Assembly (NCBI GenBank): GCA_964609085.1
Contig: CAZSRZ010000022.1
Coordinates: 1 to 52,488 of the forward strand
From: JANPLG01 sp964609085
Lineage (GTDB): Bacteria > Armatimonadota > SYMT01
Length of the DNA: 52,488 bases
Direction: 5' to 3'
This document shows positions 7,890 to 16,728 of this stretch, piece after piece. Position 1 is the first letter of the stretch. Every line of letters begins with the position of its first letter. Both the position numbers and the translations under genes were made by a program. The notes beneath the pieces are model-generated. The model made no database searches. It worked only from the letters and a program-made list of their open reading frames with translations, and was not told the origin of the DNA.

Positions 7890-9665
7890 GTGACCCAACA
7901 GCCGGTGTATCACGAGCTTGAACCGCCGCCGGCGATGCCGGAGGGGTGGTTGTCGCGCCTGCTTCGGACGACGGCCGTGTTCTGGATTGCCCCACTGGCG
8001 GTCTACTTCCTCGGCTTCACCGCCCTCACGTGGCCGTTGATCGAGAACTTTCACACGCACTGGTTTGCGGATGCGGGCGACGGTCTGCAGAACTACTGGA
8101 ACCTGTGGTGGGTGGACAAGGCCGTTACCGACCTCCACCAACTCCCGTGGCACACCCGCTGGCTCCACTACCCGGACGGCGCGCTGATGCTGGCGCAGAC
8201 GATGAACTCGTTCAATGGTTTCGTCGGCATCCCGCTGCTCCGCTTCATGTCCCTCACCGAACTCTACAACGTCATCGTCATCTTCAGTTTTGTCGTCGGC
8301 GGGCTCACGGCGTTCTGGCTGGCCCACGATGTCACCGGGCGCTATTGGGGGAGCCTGCTTGGCGGCTGGGTGTTCACGTTCTCGGCCCACCACTGGGCCC
8401 ACGCCCAGGGCCACATGCAGATGACCTCCCTGGAGTGGATCCCACTGTTTGTCATGCTCTGGCGACGCATGTTGCTCCAGCCGCGCCCCGTGACCGCCGT
8501 GGCCGCCGCGGTGGCGCTCCTCTACGTTACCCTGTGCGACTACTACTACTTCTTCTACTGCGTCCTCGCCGCCGGTGTGATGAGCCTCTGGGCTACGTGG
8601 CACCTGCCGCGGCTGGTGATCGGCTTCCGCACAGATTACTGGCCTTCGGTAAGGGCGTTCCTGCTGACCTCGGCCGCCACATGGGGCATGCTCGTGGGAT
8701 CGCTGTTGGTCAGCAGCGTGCTGGACCCATTCACCTTCGGCCACCCACCCGGGCTCTTCTCGCTTGATCTGCCGGCGCTGGTGATCCCCGGCGGCCACTG
8801 GCGGTTCCAGGAACTGACCGCGGGGTACTGGCGCCAGTTGCCGGCCGTGCCCCATGAGCACAGCGTTCATCTGGGCGTTGGGCTGATCGCGCTCCTCATC
8901 TGCCACGTCGTGCTGCGCCGACGCGCCCCGGACCCGGAGCGGTGGATGTGGTACGCGATCCTACTCGTGTTCGTCGTGCTGGCCATGGGGCCGACGCTGC
9001 ACTGGTGGGGTCGAGATTACGCCCACATCCGGCTACCCTACGGCGTTTTGGAGAAGCTATTCCCGCCTCTCCAAATGGGAGGCGTGCCGGTAAGGATGAT
9101 GGTGATGGTCACGCTTGCCGCCGGTGTGCTGGCGGCAGAGGCCGTGGGTCGGGTCTGGGAGTTGGATGGTCGCCGCAAGTTATGGGTCGCGCCGATCCTG
9201 AGCGCCCTGATTCTGGAGCACATTCCGGCTTCGCTCACCGTCACGAGGATTGTCCCGGCACAATACGTCCAGTTTCTCCGGAAGCTACCGGGTGAGGAAG
9301 GGGTGCTCGACCTGACCAACGAAGAGGCCCCGGCGCTCAACCTTTTTAACCAGACGGTCCACGAGAAGCCCATCGCCTTCGGTTACATCACGCGTTACCC
9401 TCGCAGCGTGAAGCGGAGGGGTAATCGGCTCCTCCGAGCCATCTCCGATCAGGCATGGGATCGGCTATACCGCGACTTCCGACTCCGTTGGCTGGTCCTG
9501 GAACCCGGGCGGAAGCTCGAAACCCGGTATCCCGGCGTCAGGGTGGTCTATCGCGATCGGGTGGCTGAGGTGTACGACCTGCGGAGGGCGATGCCGGGAG
9601 CGGGTCGCCCCAAGAAGACCCCTCCGTCTCGGCAGCCATCGAGATCTGCGGACCCTTCGCCATAA
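7890..9665 (+). CDS. Polytopic membrane protein, putative GT-C fold glycosyltransferase
   Basis: A 591-residue protein with about ten hydrophobic segments. An early acidic motif (FADAGDGLQNYWNLWW, around residues 50-65) lies in the first periplasmic loop, as in lipid-linked-sugar-dependent GT-C transferases. The C-terminal 100 residues are soluble. The GTG start (MTQQPVYHELEP) was chosen because it resembles the GTG start and MTQP opening of the next gene and because the upstream part of the frame is Arg/Pro-rich and non-coding in character; the ribosome-binding site is weak. It is followed 70 bases later by a second polytopic protein, so the two may act together on surface glycans. The substrate is unknown. 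Confidence 0.72.
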   Translation: MTQQPVYHELEPPPAMPEGWLSRLLRTTAVFWIAPLAVYFLGFTALTWPLIENFHTHWFADAGDGLQNYWNLWWVDKAVTDLHQLPWHTRWLHYPDGALMLAQTMNSFNGFVGIPLLRFMSLTELYNVIVIFSFVVGGLTAFWLAHDVTGRYWGSLLGGWVFTFSAHHWAHAQGHMQMTSLEWIPLFVMLWRRMLLQPRPVTAVAAAVALLYVTLCDYYYFFYCVLAAGVMSLWATWHLPRLVIGFRTDYWPSVRAFLLTSAATWGMLVGSLLVSSVLDPFTFGHPPGLFSLDLPALVIPGGHWRFQELTAGYWRQLPAVPHEHSVHLGVGLIALLICHVVLRRRAPDPERWMWYAILLVFVVLAMGPTLHWWGRDYAHIRLPYGVLEKLFPPLQMGGVPVRMMVMVTLAAGVLAAEAVGRVWELDGRRKLWVAPILSALILEHIPASLTVTRIVPAQYVQFLRKLPGEEGVLDLTNEEAPALNLFNQTVHEKPIAFGYITRYPRSVKRRGNRLLRAISDQAWDRLYRDFRLRWLVLEPGRKLETRYPGVRVVYRDRVAEVYDLRRAMPGAGRPKKTPPSRQPSRSADPSP

Positions 9666-9735
9666 TCCCGGTTGCCTTGCGGCGTTCGGCCGACCCCACC
9701 GACCTGGATGTCCGCGGGCACTGCGGTACCCCGAC

Positions 9736-11685
9736 GTGACTCAACCCAATCCCACCGCCCAGGCTTCCCAGCCCGAGGGCCGGACTGACTTCCGGGTGGC
9801 CGGCTCCCTCAGCCTGGCAGCCCTGCTCCTCTATCTCGCAACTCTGTGTCGCACCATCTACCTGGGCGACGGCGGCGAGATCGTGACGGCCATCCATTCA
9901 GGCGGCGTGATGCATCCGCCGGGATACCCGCTCTTCAGCCTGCTGGGACGGCTGTTTCTGGTGATAGTCCCCATCGGCGAGCCGGCATTTCGCGTCGGCG
10001 TGTTGGTGGCAGCTTGCGCTGCGGCAGCGGTGGGAGTGCTGTACCTGATCTGTCGCGTCCTGGAAGCCGGGCGGGCTCCCTCGGTGGCGGCGGCCGGGGT
10101 GTTTGGTGCCAGCTACTCGTTCTGGAGCCAGTCCACGCGAGTCGAGGTCTATTCGCTCCACATCCTCCTGGCTTCGCTCGCCATTCTCTTTGCGCTGCGC
10201 TACCGGCGGGATGGCCTGCCCGTTCACTTCCTGGCCGCTGTGGGGGCTGCTGCGCTGGGGCTGGCTCACCACCTCACGATTGTGGTGCTCGGTCCATGCC
10301 TGCTGGCGCTCTGCCTGCCCCGGCTCTGGTCGCAGGGACGCAAGGCCTGGGCGCTGGTTGCGGGCGCGGCGGGGATGGTCGGGGCCACCGCCTCGTCCTA
10401 CGGATTGCTGATGCTGTGGGCCCGAGCCGACCCGATCCAGAACTTTGGCCGACCGGTGGATCTGCCGCTGTTGATCAGCCATGCCAGCGCCAGGCTCTAT
10501 CGGGTGTATCTGCGCCCGCCGTCTCCTGCCGAGCTGGGTCGCGGCCTCCTCAAGGCCGGACAGTTGCTCGCGGACGCCTTCCCGTTCTTCCTGTGGGTGG
10601 CAGCGGCGGCCGGGGTGGTCATCCTGTGGCGGCGCAACCGTGGGCTGGCGGCATCGTTGCTGTTGGGGGTGGTATCAGTCGCCGCCTACAACCAGTTTTA
10701 CCTGATCGAGGACATCGCACCGTACTACCTCACCGCCTGGGTGATCGTGGCGGCGCTGCTGGCGTTGGGGCTGGATGCGCTGCTGTGCGCCGCGCGGCTC
10801 CCCGAAGGCAAGCAGGCCCTCGCCTACGTCGTCACCGGGGCCATCCTCACCGCACCCCTCTCCCGGAACTGGGCCGCCTGCGACCTGAGCCGGGTCACCT
10901 GGGTGCGCGATTTCGCGCGGCAAAAGCTGGCGCCCGTCTCTCAGGGAGGGGTGCTGGTGACCTATTCGGACACCGACACCTTCCCCATCTGGTACCTTCA
11001 GGATGTGCTTCGAGAGCGCCAGGACGTGATCGTGATCGACCGTCTGATCTGCAACGGCACCTACCTGAACTGGGGACTGGACACCAGCGCCTGGTACCTG
11101 CATCGACTTCGGCTGAAGGGAGTGCCGGTCTCGCTCTCGGTGCCGGCCGACATCCGTGCTCGCCAGCGGCTGGGGGATGACGGCCGCCTATTGAGCCTGC
11201 TCAATGGCCCGCTGAAGGGCCGGCCGCTCTTCTCCACGTTCATCGGCACGGAGCGGGACCGCCGCTACGACCGGCGGGTTTTCATGACATGGGCCGCGCA
11301 GAAGCGACAGGCACTCCCGGTCGGGTTGGTGCTGCAGCTCGCGGACCGCGGTGCTCAGGTCGATCTGCCGGAACTTCTCCGCGTGAATGAACGGTTGTGG
11401 GGCGAGATCGATCTGCCGGATTTCAGTTCTCTGCGGACGGATCAGGATCTGGACCCCACCTACGTGCAGCAACACTACGCCACGATGCTCACCAACTTCG
11501 GCGGGCTGCACGAGATGGCCGGGAACAGAGCGCGTGCCGAGAAGATCTACCGAACGGTGACAACCTGGGCGCCGGCCTATGCCCCTGCGCAGGCCGCACT
11601 GAATCAGCTCACCGCCGCCGGTAAACAGGCGCACCGCCCCGACGGGAGCCAGTCCGACGCGACTCAGGCTTTGCCGATGCAGTAG
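9736..11685 (+). CDS. DUF2723 family membrane glycosyltransferase-like protein with C-terminal TPR-like tail
   Basis: A 649-residue protein. Residues about 42-68 carry the DUF2723 signature: a GDGGE acidic motif followed by MHPPGYPLF. About ten to eleven hydrophobic helices follow. DUF2723 proteins include TMEM260-type protein O-mannosyltransferases, so a GT-C enzyme using a lipid-linked sugar is a fair inference. The C-terminal 80 residues (YATMLTNFGGLHEMAGNRA and onward) look like a TPR pair. GTG start. The 3' end overlaps the convergent gene below by 22 bases (11664-11685). Confidence 0.85.
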   Translation: MTQPNPTAQASQPEGRTDFRVAGSLSLAALLLYLATLCRTIYLGDGGEIVTAIHSGGVMHPPGYPLFSLLGRLFLVIVPIGEPAFRVGVLVAACAAAAVGVLYLICRVLEAGRAPSVAAAGVFGASYSFWSQSTRVEVYSLHILLASLAILFALRYRRDGLPVHFLAAVGAAALGLAHHLTIVVLGPCLLALCLPRLWSQGRKAWALVAGAAGMVGATASSYGLLMLWARADPIQNFGRPVDLPLLISHASARLYRVYLRPPSPAELGRGLLKAGQLLADAFPFFLWVAAAAGVVILWRRNRGLAASLLLGVVSVAAYNQFYLIEDIAPYYLTAWVIVAALLALGLDALLCAARLPEGKQALAYVVTGAILTAPLSRNWAACDLSRVTWVRDFARQKLAPVSQGGVLVTYSDTDTFPIWYLQDVLRERQDVIVIDRLICNGTYLNWGLDTSAWYLHRLRLKGVPVSLSVPADIRARQRLGDDGRLLSLLNGPLKGRPLFSTFIGTERDRRYDRRVFMTWAAQKRQALPVGLVLQLADRGAQVDLPELLRVNERLWGEIDLPDFSSLRTDQDLDPTYVQQHYATMLTNFGGLHEMAGNRARAEKIYRTVTTWAPAYAPAQAALNQLTAAGKQAHRPDGSQSDATQALPMQ

Positions 11686-13013
11686 AGCCGCGAGTTGGTG
11701 CGGATGAAGAGTGACGCGTGGGCCACGGCGATGCTCGACCGAATCTCGCTCTCATCCGTCGCCATTGGGTTCGTGGCCAGGATTTCTCCGGTATCGGCGT
11801 GGTAGACATGCACGTCGCCTGTCAGGCTCATCACATAGACTCTGCCGTCCGCCCCGGCGGGCGATGCCCAGCACATGGACGGACCCGGCGTGGGCTGGCT
11901 CCAGATCGCTTTTCCGGTTGCGGGCTCGGTGCAAGTGATGGTCTTCCGCACGTCGCTCAGGATGTAGAAGCGATCCTTGTAGAAGAGCGGTGTAGGGACG
12001 TCGCTGGTCACCGGGCCGCGCTGCTCGCTCACCCAGGCGAGTCCATCTGCGCCCAGTTCCCCATTCCCCCCTGCCTTCACGGCGTAGACGGGCTCTCGCT
12101 TCGGGGCGCAGGCGAGGATAACTCCGCCACCGACGGCCGGTGACGGCACCAGCCGCCAGAACCCCTGCACGTGGCCCGGGTTCCACGTTCCCCACCGCCA
12201 GAGTTCTTTGCCCGTGGCGGGGTCGTGACCGGTCAGCACATCCCCGCCGGCGAGCACCAGTTCCTTCCGACCCTTGTGCTCGTGCGGGATCGGGGTGGTG
12301 AAGGCCTCGCGGGATTCCAGCTTGGCCGGCGATGGCCGCTCCACGCGCCACTCCTCTGCCCCGGTCGCGGGGTTAAAGGCGAAGAGGTACGACTTGCTGC
12401 CCGGTCGACCGCGGCCGGACACTGCCAGATCGCGCTGCAGCAGTTGGAAATAGAGCCGACCTTCGTAGAGCTGCGGGCTGCTGGAGAAGGTCCAGCCGAA
12501 GCAGAAGTCCCCATAGTCCTTCTGCAGGTTGCGCGACCAGAGCAGCTTGCCGTTCAGGTCGTAGGCCACCAGATCGCCGTTCCCGAAGAAGAAGATGACC
12601 CGCTTCCCGTCGCTGACGGGGGATGGGCTGGCGTAGTTGCTGCGGTCGTCGAGCTGCACGGCGGTTCCCAGCCCGGCGGGTCGATACCCGGTGCCGGCTA
12701 TCTGCCGCCAGCGCTCCTTTCCGGTGTTGCGATCCACGCAGAGGGCGAGGAGCTGCTGCTGTTCCCGCAGAGCTGCCGTGACGAACACCGAATCGCCGAT
12801 GATCACTGGCGTCGCGGCCGACGGCCCTGGAAGTTCCGTCGTCCATTTCACGCCCTCGGAGGGGGAAAACTTGACCGGCAGACCTTTCTCGGGGCTCGAA
12901 CCGTTGAAGGCGGGACCGCGCCAGTTCGGCCAGTCGCTGCCCGTCACGGCGGCGCGGGCCTGACCGGCAAGCCAGAAGCCGGGGACAGAGAGAAGGATGG
13001 CGCGTCGATCCAT
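11664..13013 (-). CDS. Secreted PQQ-type beta-propeller repeat protein
   Basis: A 449-residue protein starting at ATG 13013 (MDRRAILLSVPGFWLAG) with a short signal-like segment after twin arginines. Starting with WPNWRGPAFNGSS it shows repeated propeller blades of the PQQ-dehydrogenase-like type, with recurrent motifs such as DPATGKELWRW, DRNTGKERWRQ and ADTGEILATN. Proteins of this type, without the quinone-binding residues of true dehydrogenases, are abundant in planctomycetes and relatives and are usually uncharacterised secreted scaffolds. Enzyme activity cannot be inferred. It overlaps the convergent DUF2723 gene by 22 bases. Confidence 0.88.
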   Translation of the reverse strand: MDRRAILLSVPGFWLAGQARAAVTGSDWPNWRGPAFNGSSPEKGLPVKFSPSEGVKWTTELPGPSAATPVIIGDSVFVTAALREQQQLLALCVDRNTGKERWRQIAGTGYRPAGLGTAVQLDDRSNYASPSPVSDGKRVIFFFGNGDLVAYDLNGKLLWSRNLQKDYGDFCFGWTFSSSPQLYEGRLYFQLLQRDLAVSGRGRPGSKSYLFAFNPATGAEEWRVERPSPAKLESREAFTTPIPHEHKGRKELVLAGGDVLTGHDPATGKELWRWGTWNPGHVQGFWRLVPSPAVGGGVILACAPKREPVYAVKAGGNGELGADGLAWVSEQRGPVTSDVPTPLFYKDRFYILSDVRKTITCTEPATGKAIWSQPTPGPSMCWASPAGADGRVYVMSLTGDVHVYHADTGEILATNPMATDESEIRSSIAVAHASLFIRTNSRLYCIGKA

Positions 13014-13137
13014 GGGGGACCTCTCGAAGCCGCACGGGCGGGATGGGTGACTTCGATGATAGATACGCGGCCGCCGAGTAGCGGTCACGGGTTGTCGCGG
13101 ATAGTATGGAGGGCCGCCGCTCCTCCCACTCAACCGT

Positions 13138-14118
13138 ATGCCAGCTTCACCCTCTCCCGGCCGACTCCTGCTGACTGGCGGAACCGGCTTCGTCGGCGCC
13201 CGCCTCTACCCCGTCCTCGTCGAGGCCGGGTGGGAAGTTCGGTGTCTCACCCGCAACCCGACCAGGGCCCGTGAGCGGTTTGGCGACCGCGGGTGGATTG
13301 CGGGAGACGCGGGCGATCCCGCGGCACTCGGGGCCGCGATGTCCGGCTGCCGGGCCGCCTACTATCTCGTGCACGGCATGGGGGAGCAGGTTGCCGACTT
13401 CCACAAGCTGGAATGCGAGACGGCGCGTAACTTCGCAACCTCAGCCGCGGCCGCCGGTCTGGAGCGACTGGTCTATCTCGGTGGGTTCCGCCCTCAAGGT
13501 CCCACGACGCCGCACCTGCAGAGCCGGCTCGATGTCGGAGAGATCCTGCGGTCCGGGTCTGTGCCGGCCATCGAGCTGAGGGCCAGCATGATCATCGGCG
13601 AGGGTAGCCTCTCCTGGCTCATGGTGCGCGACCTCGCGGCTCGCCTCCCAGCGATGGTCCTGCCGCGCTGGTTGAAGTCTCGAACCCAACCGCTGGCGGT
13701 GGACGACTTGATGGTGGCATTGCGGGCAGCGCTTTCTCTGCCCGCGGCCGGCGGTGTCTGGTTCGACCTCCCGGGGCCGGAAACGTTGAGTGGACACCAA
13801 ATCCTGGTGCGGACGGCGCACGCGCTGGGGCTCTCGCCGCCCGTCACGGTGGAGGTGCCGGTGCTTTCTCCATGGCTCTCGTCGCACTGGATCCGGTTCG
13901 TCACCCGGGCGGAGTGGGGCGTAGCCCGGGAGATTGTCATCGGAATGGCGAGCGACTTCCTCGCCGAGGACGCCCGCTTCTGGGACTTGATCGGCCACGC
14001 GCCGATGCCGTTCGACGATGCGGCCCGGCGGGCGATCGCCGAGGCGCCGCGGGGTCCGTTGCCCGGGTTCTGGGGCTGGGTGGAGGGGCGACGCCTCAGG
14101 CGTAGAGCATCCGCGTGA
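13138..14118 (+). CDS. NAD(P)-binding (NmrA/extended SDR-like) protein
   Basis: A 326-residue protein with the Rossmann motif LLTGGTGFVGARL at residues about 10-23, then a typical atypical-SDR layout (RCLTRNPTRAR, DAGDPAALGAAM, LVHGM). It lacks a clear YxxxK catalytic pair, so it belongs with NmrA-like or complex-I-assembly-type SDRs that bind the dinucleotide without classical dehydrogenase chemistry. Its stop overlaps the next gene's start by four bases (GTGA at 14115-14118), so the two are translationally coupled. Confidence 0.85.
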   Translation: MPASPSPGRLLLTGGTGFVGARLYPVLVEAGWEVRCLTRNPTRARERFGDRGWIAGDAGDPAALGAAMSGCRAAYYLVHGMGEQVADFHKLECETARNFATSAAAAGLERLVYLGGFRPQGPTTPHLQSRLDVGEILRSGSVPAIELRASMIIGEGSLSWLMVRDLAARLPAMVLPRWLKSRTQPLAVDDLMVALRAALSLPAAGGVWFDLPGPETLSGHQILVRTAHALGLSPPVTVEVPVLSPWLSSHWIRFVTRAEWGVAREIVIGMASDFLAEDARFWDLIGHAPMPFDDAARRAIAEAPRGPLPGFWGWVEGRRLRRRASA

Positions 14119-14750
14119 CGGGCGGTCCCGCGAAAGGTTCCGCACGTCGGATCCGCGTAGGTTCGGTCCTGTTCACGGCGCTCTGGATGCTCTCCACCCT
14201 GGTGAGCCACTGGGTGGGGATCTGGTGGGCGGTCGGGACCAGCGCCGCGGTGTTGGGACTGGCCTCTGTCGTCATCGATCCCGGCCTGGTCGCGCGGGTG
14301 CGGCCGACGCCGCGATTGATCGCGGCCGGGCTGGTGGCCGGAGGGCTCATGATCGCGGTCACCTACCTGGTCTACCCGCTCATTCGGTCGGCGATGCCGG
14401 AGGTGGTCGTGGAGACTGGCGCGCTCTATGCCACGTTTGGCGAACGGCGCGGCTGGGTGGTGTATCTTCTGCTTCCGCTGGTGATTGTCGCCGAGGAGAT
14501 CCTCTGGCGGGGACTCATCCACGACGCACTGGACGGCAGTGGGCTGCCGGGGTGGTCCCAACCGTTGCTGGCTGCGGGCGTCTATGTGCTGTCCGTTGCG
14601 CCAATCGGGTCGCCGCTCCTGATGATCATCGCGCTCGGCTGCGGCACTTACTGGAGCCTCCTCCGGAGCGCCAGCGGTAGTCTGCTCCCTCCCTTGCTTG
14701 CGCATCTCCTCTGGGACGCCTGCGTGTTCGTGCTCTTCCCGCTGGGGTGA
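14115..14750 (+). CDS. CPBP family intramembrane metalloprotease
   Basis: A 211-residue membrane protein with about six hydrophobic segments. Residues 127-132 (EEILWR) are the EExxxR signature of the CPBP (Abi/Rce1-like) family, and LLAHLLWD near the C-terminus supplies the conserved His motif. Family members cleave prenylated or membrane peptides or act in bacteriocin self-immunity. The GTG start overlaps the stop of the upstream SDR gene by four bases. It ends nine bases before a convergent hydrolase gene. Confidence 0.85.
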   Translation: MTGGPAKGSARRIRVGSVLFTALWMLSTLVSHWVGIWWAVGTSAAVLGLASVVIDPGLVARVRPTPRLIAAGLVAGGLMIAVTYLVYPLIRSAMPEVVVETGALYATFGERRGWVVYLLLPLVIVAEEILWRGLIHDALDGSGLPGWSQPLLAAGVYVLSVAPIGSPLLMIIALGCGTYWSLLRSASGSLLPPLLAHLLWDACVFVLFPLG

Positions 14751-14759
14751 AGGGCGCCA

Positions 14760-15872
14760 CTACAGTCGCTGTTCCAGCCAGTCCCAGGCCGTCAAATCCC
14801 AGAACTCGTGTCCGCCGGGGAATACGACAAAGCGGAATCGCTCCGGCCGACCCACACGGGCATAGTAGGAGGCGACGACCGGCGCGAGGGTTTTTCCCAT
14901 CTCTCGATGCGTCGGGGCATCGCTCTCACCCGCCTGGATCTCCAGTGCCCTCGGGCAGATCAGGGCACCTAACTCGGAGTCCTTAAACAGAGTCATACGA
15001 TCTGGGAAACGGAAATCCGACGGGACGCTGAGCTCGTCCTGGGCATACCGGAATTCCTGTACGCCGAAGTAACAGCTCGAGACAACCGCCTTGATCCGCG
15101 TATCCACTGCCGGGACGACCAGGCTGTAGTACCCCCCGTAGGAGAGCCCGACCATGGCGATCCGCTTGGGATCGATCTCCGGTCTCCCCAGGAACGCGTC
15201 AAGCCCCCTGGTGATCTTCCAGGTCTCGACGGCGGTGAGGCTGGTGCCGAGGAGTCGCAGCCGGTCGTCCGTTCGGTTGCGCACGTCCGGCGGGTGACCG
15301 TCCGCACGGAAGAGGTGGGTCGGCGCCCACACGGCATAGCCGCGCTTGACCCCGCCGCGCGCCATGTCGTGGTAGTTAGAGCCGCCATTGAAGAGGGCGA
15401 CTTCGGGCGAGCCGCCGCCGCCGTGCATGCTGATGACCAGGGGACGCCGTCCCCGGGCGTTCCTGGGTGTCAGGTAGAGGCCGACGGAGTTCACCCCCGG
15501 CAACACCGGGACGCTCACTCGGTAGTAGACGGCGAGATCATCCTCGCCGATCCGGACGAAGCGGGGTTCTCCCGTGGGCTTGCCGGGCGGGGGATACCCG
15601 ATGGAGCGACAGAAGGCCTCTCGGAGTGACCGCACCGACCGCTCGTAGTCACGTTCCGAACGGAAGTCGGGACGGAACAGTGAGTGGAGTCGCTGGGTGT
15701 CGGCCTTCAGCCCCTGGACGTAGGCGTCGAGTTCGCGGGCCTGTTCCGTGCGGATGGGGTTGGAGTCCTGGACGCGCTCTTCGTAGAGGCGGCCCGGTTG
15801 CTGCGCGGCCACAGCGCCGCCGACGAGGAGGCCGGCGACGAGGGCGACTGAGGTGGTGCGGTGGGCGTGCAT
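14760..15872 (-). CDS. Secreted alpha/beta hydrolase (prolyl oligopeptidase/acetyl esterase-like)
   Basis: A 370-residue protein starting at ATG 15872 with signal peptide MHAHRTTSVALVAGLLVGGA and cleavage near VAAQQ. It has an oxyanion region (SMHGGGGSPE), a nucleophile elbow GLSYGGYYS, an acid near GESDAPTH and a base in PGGHEF, consistent with a prolyl-oligopeptidase-clan serine hydrolase. The roughly 80 residues between signal peptide and hydrolase core are charged and helical. The substrate is unknown; ester or peptide bonds are both possible. Confidence 0.85.
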   Translation of the reverse strand: MHAHRTTSVALVAGLLVGGAVAAQQPGRLYEERVQDSNPIRTEQARELDAYVQGLKADTQRLHSLFRPDFRSERDYERSVRSLREAFCRSIGYPPPGKPTGEPRFVRIGEDDLAVYYRVSVPVLPGVNSVGLYLTPRNARGRRPLVISMHGGGGSPEVALFNGGSNYHDMARGGVKRGYAVWAPTHLFRADGHPPDVRNRTDDRLRLLGTSLTAVETWKITRGLDAFLGRPEIDPKRIAMVGLSYGGYYSLVVPAVDTRIKAVVSSCYFGVQEFRYAQDELSVPSDFRFPDRMTLFKDSELGALICPRALEIQAGESDAPTHREMGKTLAPVVASYYARVGRPERFRFVVFPGGHEFWDLTAWDWLEQRL

Positions 15873-16031
15873 GGCGGTTACGTGTCGGGCGGGTGCATGA
15901 TCTGGGCACTCGGCGAGTGCCAGAAGCACGGCCGAAGAAGGCACCAGATACTTTCTGAATAGACAACGAGGTTCGGTGGCGGGCGGCGAAACTACTCCTG
16001 ACGCCGCTCGGTGGCGGCGATGGGACCCACG

Positions 16032-16209
16032 ATGCTCGGCAAACGCATCGCCCAGACCAGCCTGTTCGATGTCGGGGCGCTGAAGGCCATCCGCCTGAAA
16101 CCAGACAGCTTCTACGCGCAATTGGCAGCAGCGGCGCCTACGCTGTATCCGGACGAGACCTTCGCGGCGCTCCACGAGGTGCGCGGCCGGACCAGCGTGC
16201 CGCCATCCT
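16032..16209 (+). pseudogene. Transposase N-terminal fragment (IS1182/IS5-like)
   Basis: The first 58 codons from ATG 16032 (MLGKRIAQTSLFDVGALK, then DSFYAQLAAAAPTLYPDETFAALH, then GRTSVPPS) match the conserved N-terminus of a large bacterial transposase family in which SFY...LA...LF-DEDFA-LY...GRPSVPPS is diagnostic. After about 16209 the frame loses resemblance to a transposase, and no inverted repeats or catalytic DDE segment are seen. It is the stump of a deleted insertion sequence and marks a former mobile-element site next to the Rhs remnants. Confidence 0.7.
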
Positions 16210-16356
16210 CATGGAGCCGTGCGCCTGGCCAGCGGCGGGGCGGCGCACCAACCATGCGGAGAATGCCGGACGGATACCCGATGCGGCGCGCACTGGATTC
16301 GGTAGAATCAACCCAGCACTCTGCGGAGCCTCCGCTCCTGAAAGGATGATCCCGCC

Positions 16357-16599
16357 ATGCTCTCCACGCATCCCGGTCAGCCCTGGCGCAGTCCGGCGCT
16401 TCCCTTCACCGCCGTCAACGCCGACACCTGTGAACTGCACTACACGGAGTGCATTGCCAACAAGCCGCGGATGTGCGTGCCGGGCAGCCAGGGCAACATG
16501 CCGATGCCGTGCCGGCAGGTGGATTACTTCCCCGGCAGCCGGGACGTGGCCACGACTTCCCCGCCCTGCAGCCCGCTGCCCCCGCCGCCCGACTTCTGA
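16357..16599 (+). CDS. Small Cys/Pro-containing hypothetical protein
   Basis: An 80-residue frame whose ATG follows GAAAGGA by ten bases; a TAGAAT hexamer at 16313-16318 could be a -10 element. It contains five cysteines (DTCELHYTEC, RMCVPG, MPCRQV, PPCSPL) and a Pro-rich end. No signal peptide and no recognised family. The composition is coding-like and it sits between the transposase stump and the Rhs remnants, so it may belong to the accessory patch. Confidence 0.45.
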   Translation: MLSTHPGQPWRSPALPFTAVNADTCELHYTECIANKPRMCVPGSQGNMPMPCRQVDYFPGSRDVATTSPPCSPLPPPPDF

Positions 16600-16638
16600 T
16601 CACCTGCAGCTTCTACCGCCGCAAGGGGGATAACGCCG

Positions 16639-16728
16639 ATGGCCATGACCGTCCGCTACACCGTCATGGACGGTCAAATCATGAGCGAGAACCGCAACGG
16701 GGTTCAGCGCGACAATACGACGAGATGA
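16639..16728 (+). CDS. Short Rhs/YD-repeat-like ORF (probable truncated Rhs core start)
   Basis: A 29-codon ORF with a strong AAGGGGG site nine bases before the ATG. Its translation (RYTVMDGQIMSENRNGVQRD) resembles the opening of compact Rhs-type proteins in which a similar phrase is followed by DPLG-x-VALLD and YWPYGEVRTRTG. The continuation is missing here but appears 700 bases downstream in decayed form. The stop codon overlaps the next gene's ATG (ATGA at 16725-16728), so whatever its origin it could couple translation of that gene. Confidence 0.5.
   Translation: MAMTVRYTVMDGQIMSENRNGVQRDNTTR

Noticed and set aside
7404..8906. 500-codon minus-strand open frame
   Set aside because: It lies antisense to the polytopic membrane gene at 7890 and runs into the CE7 esterase in another frame; its composition (His/Arg/Gln-rich) is typical of a shadow frame.
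9846..11180. 444-codon plus-strand open frame inside the DUF2723 gene
   Set aside because: Low-complexity Arg/Gly/Ala translation in a different frame of a clearly recognised gene.
12171..13274. Plus-strand open frame opposite the PQQ-type propeller
   Set aside because: The propeller on the minus strand has clear blade motifs; this frame also runs into the SDR gene.
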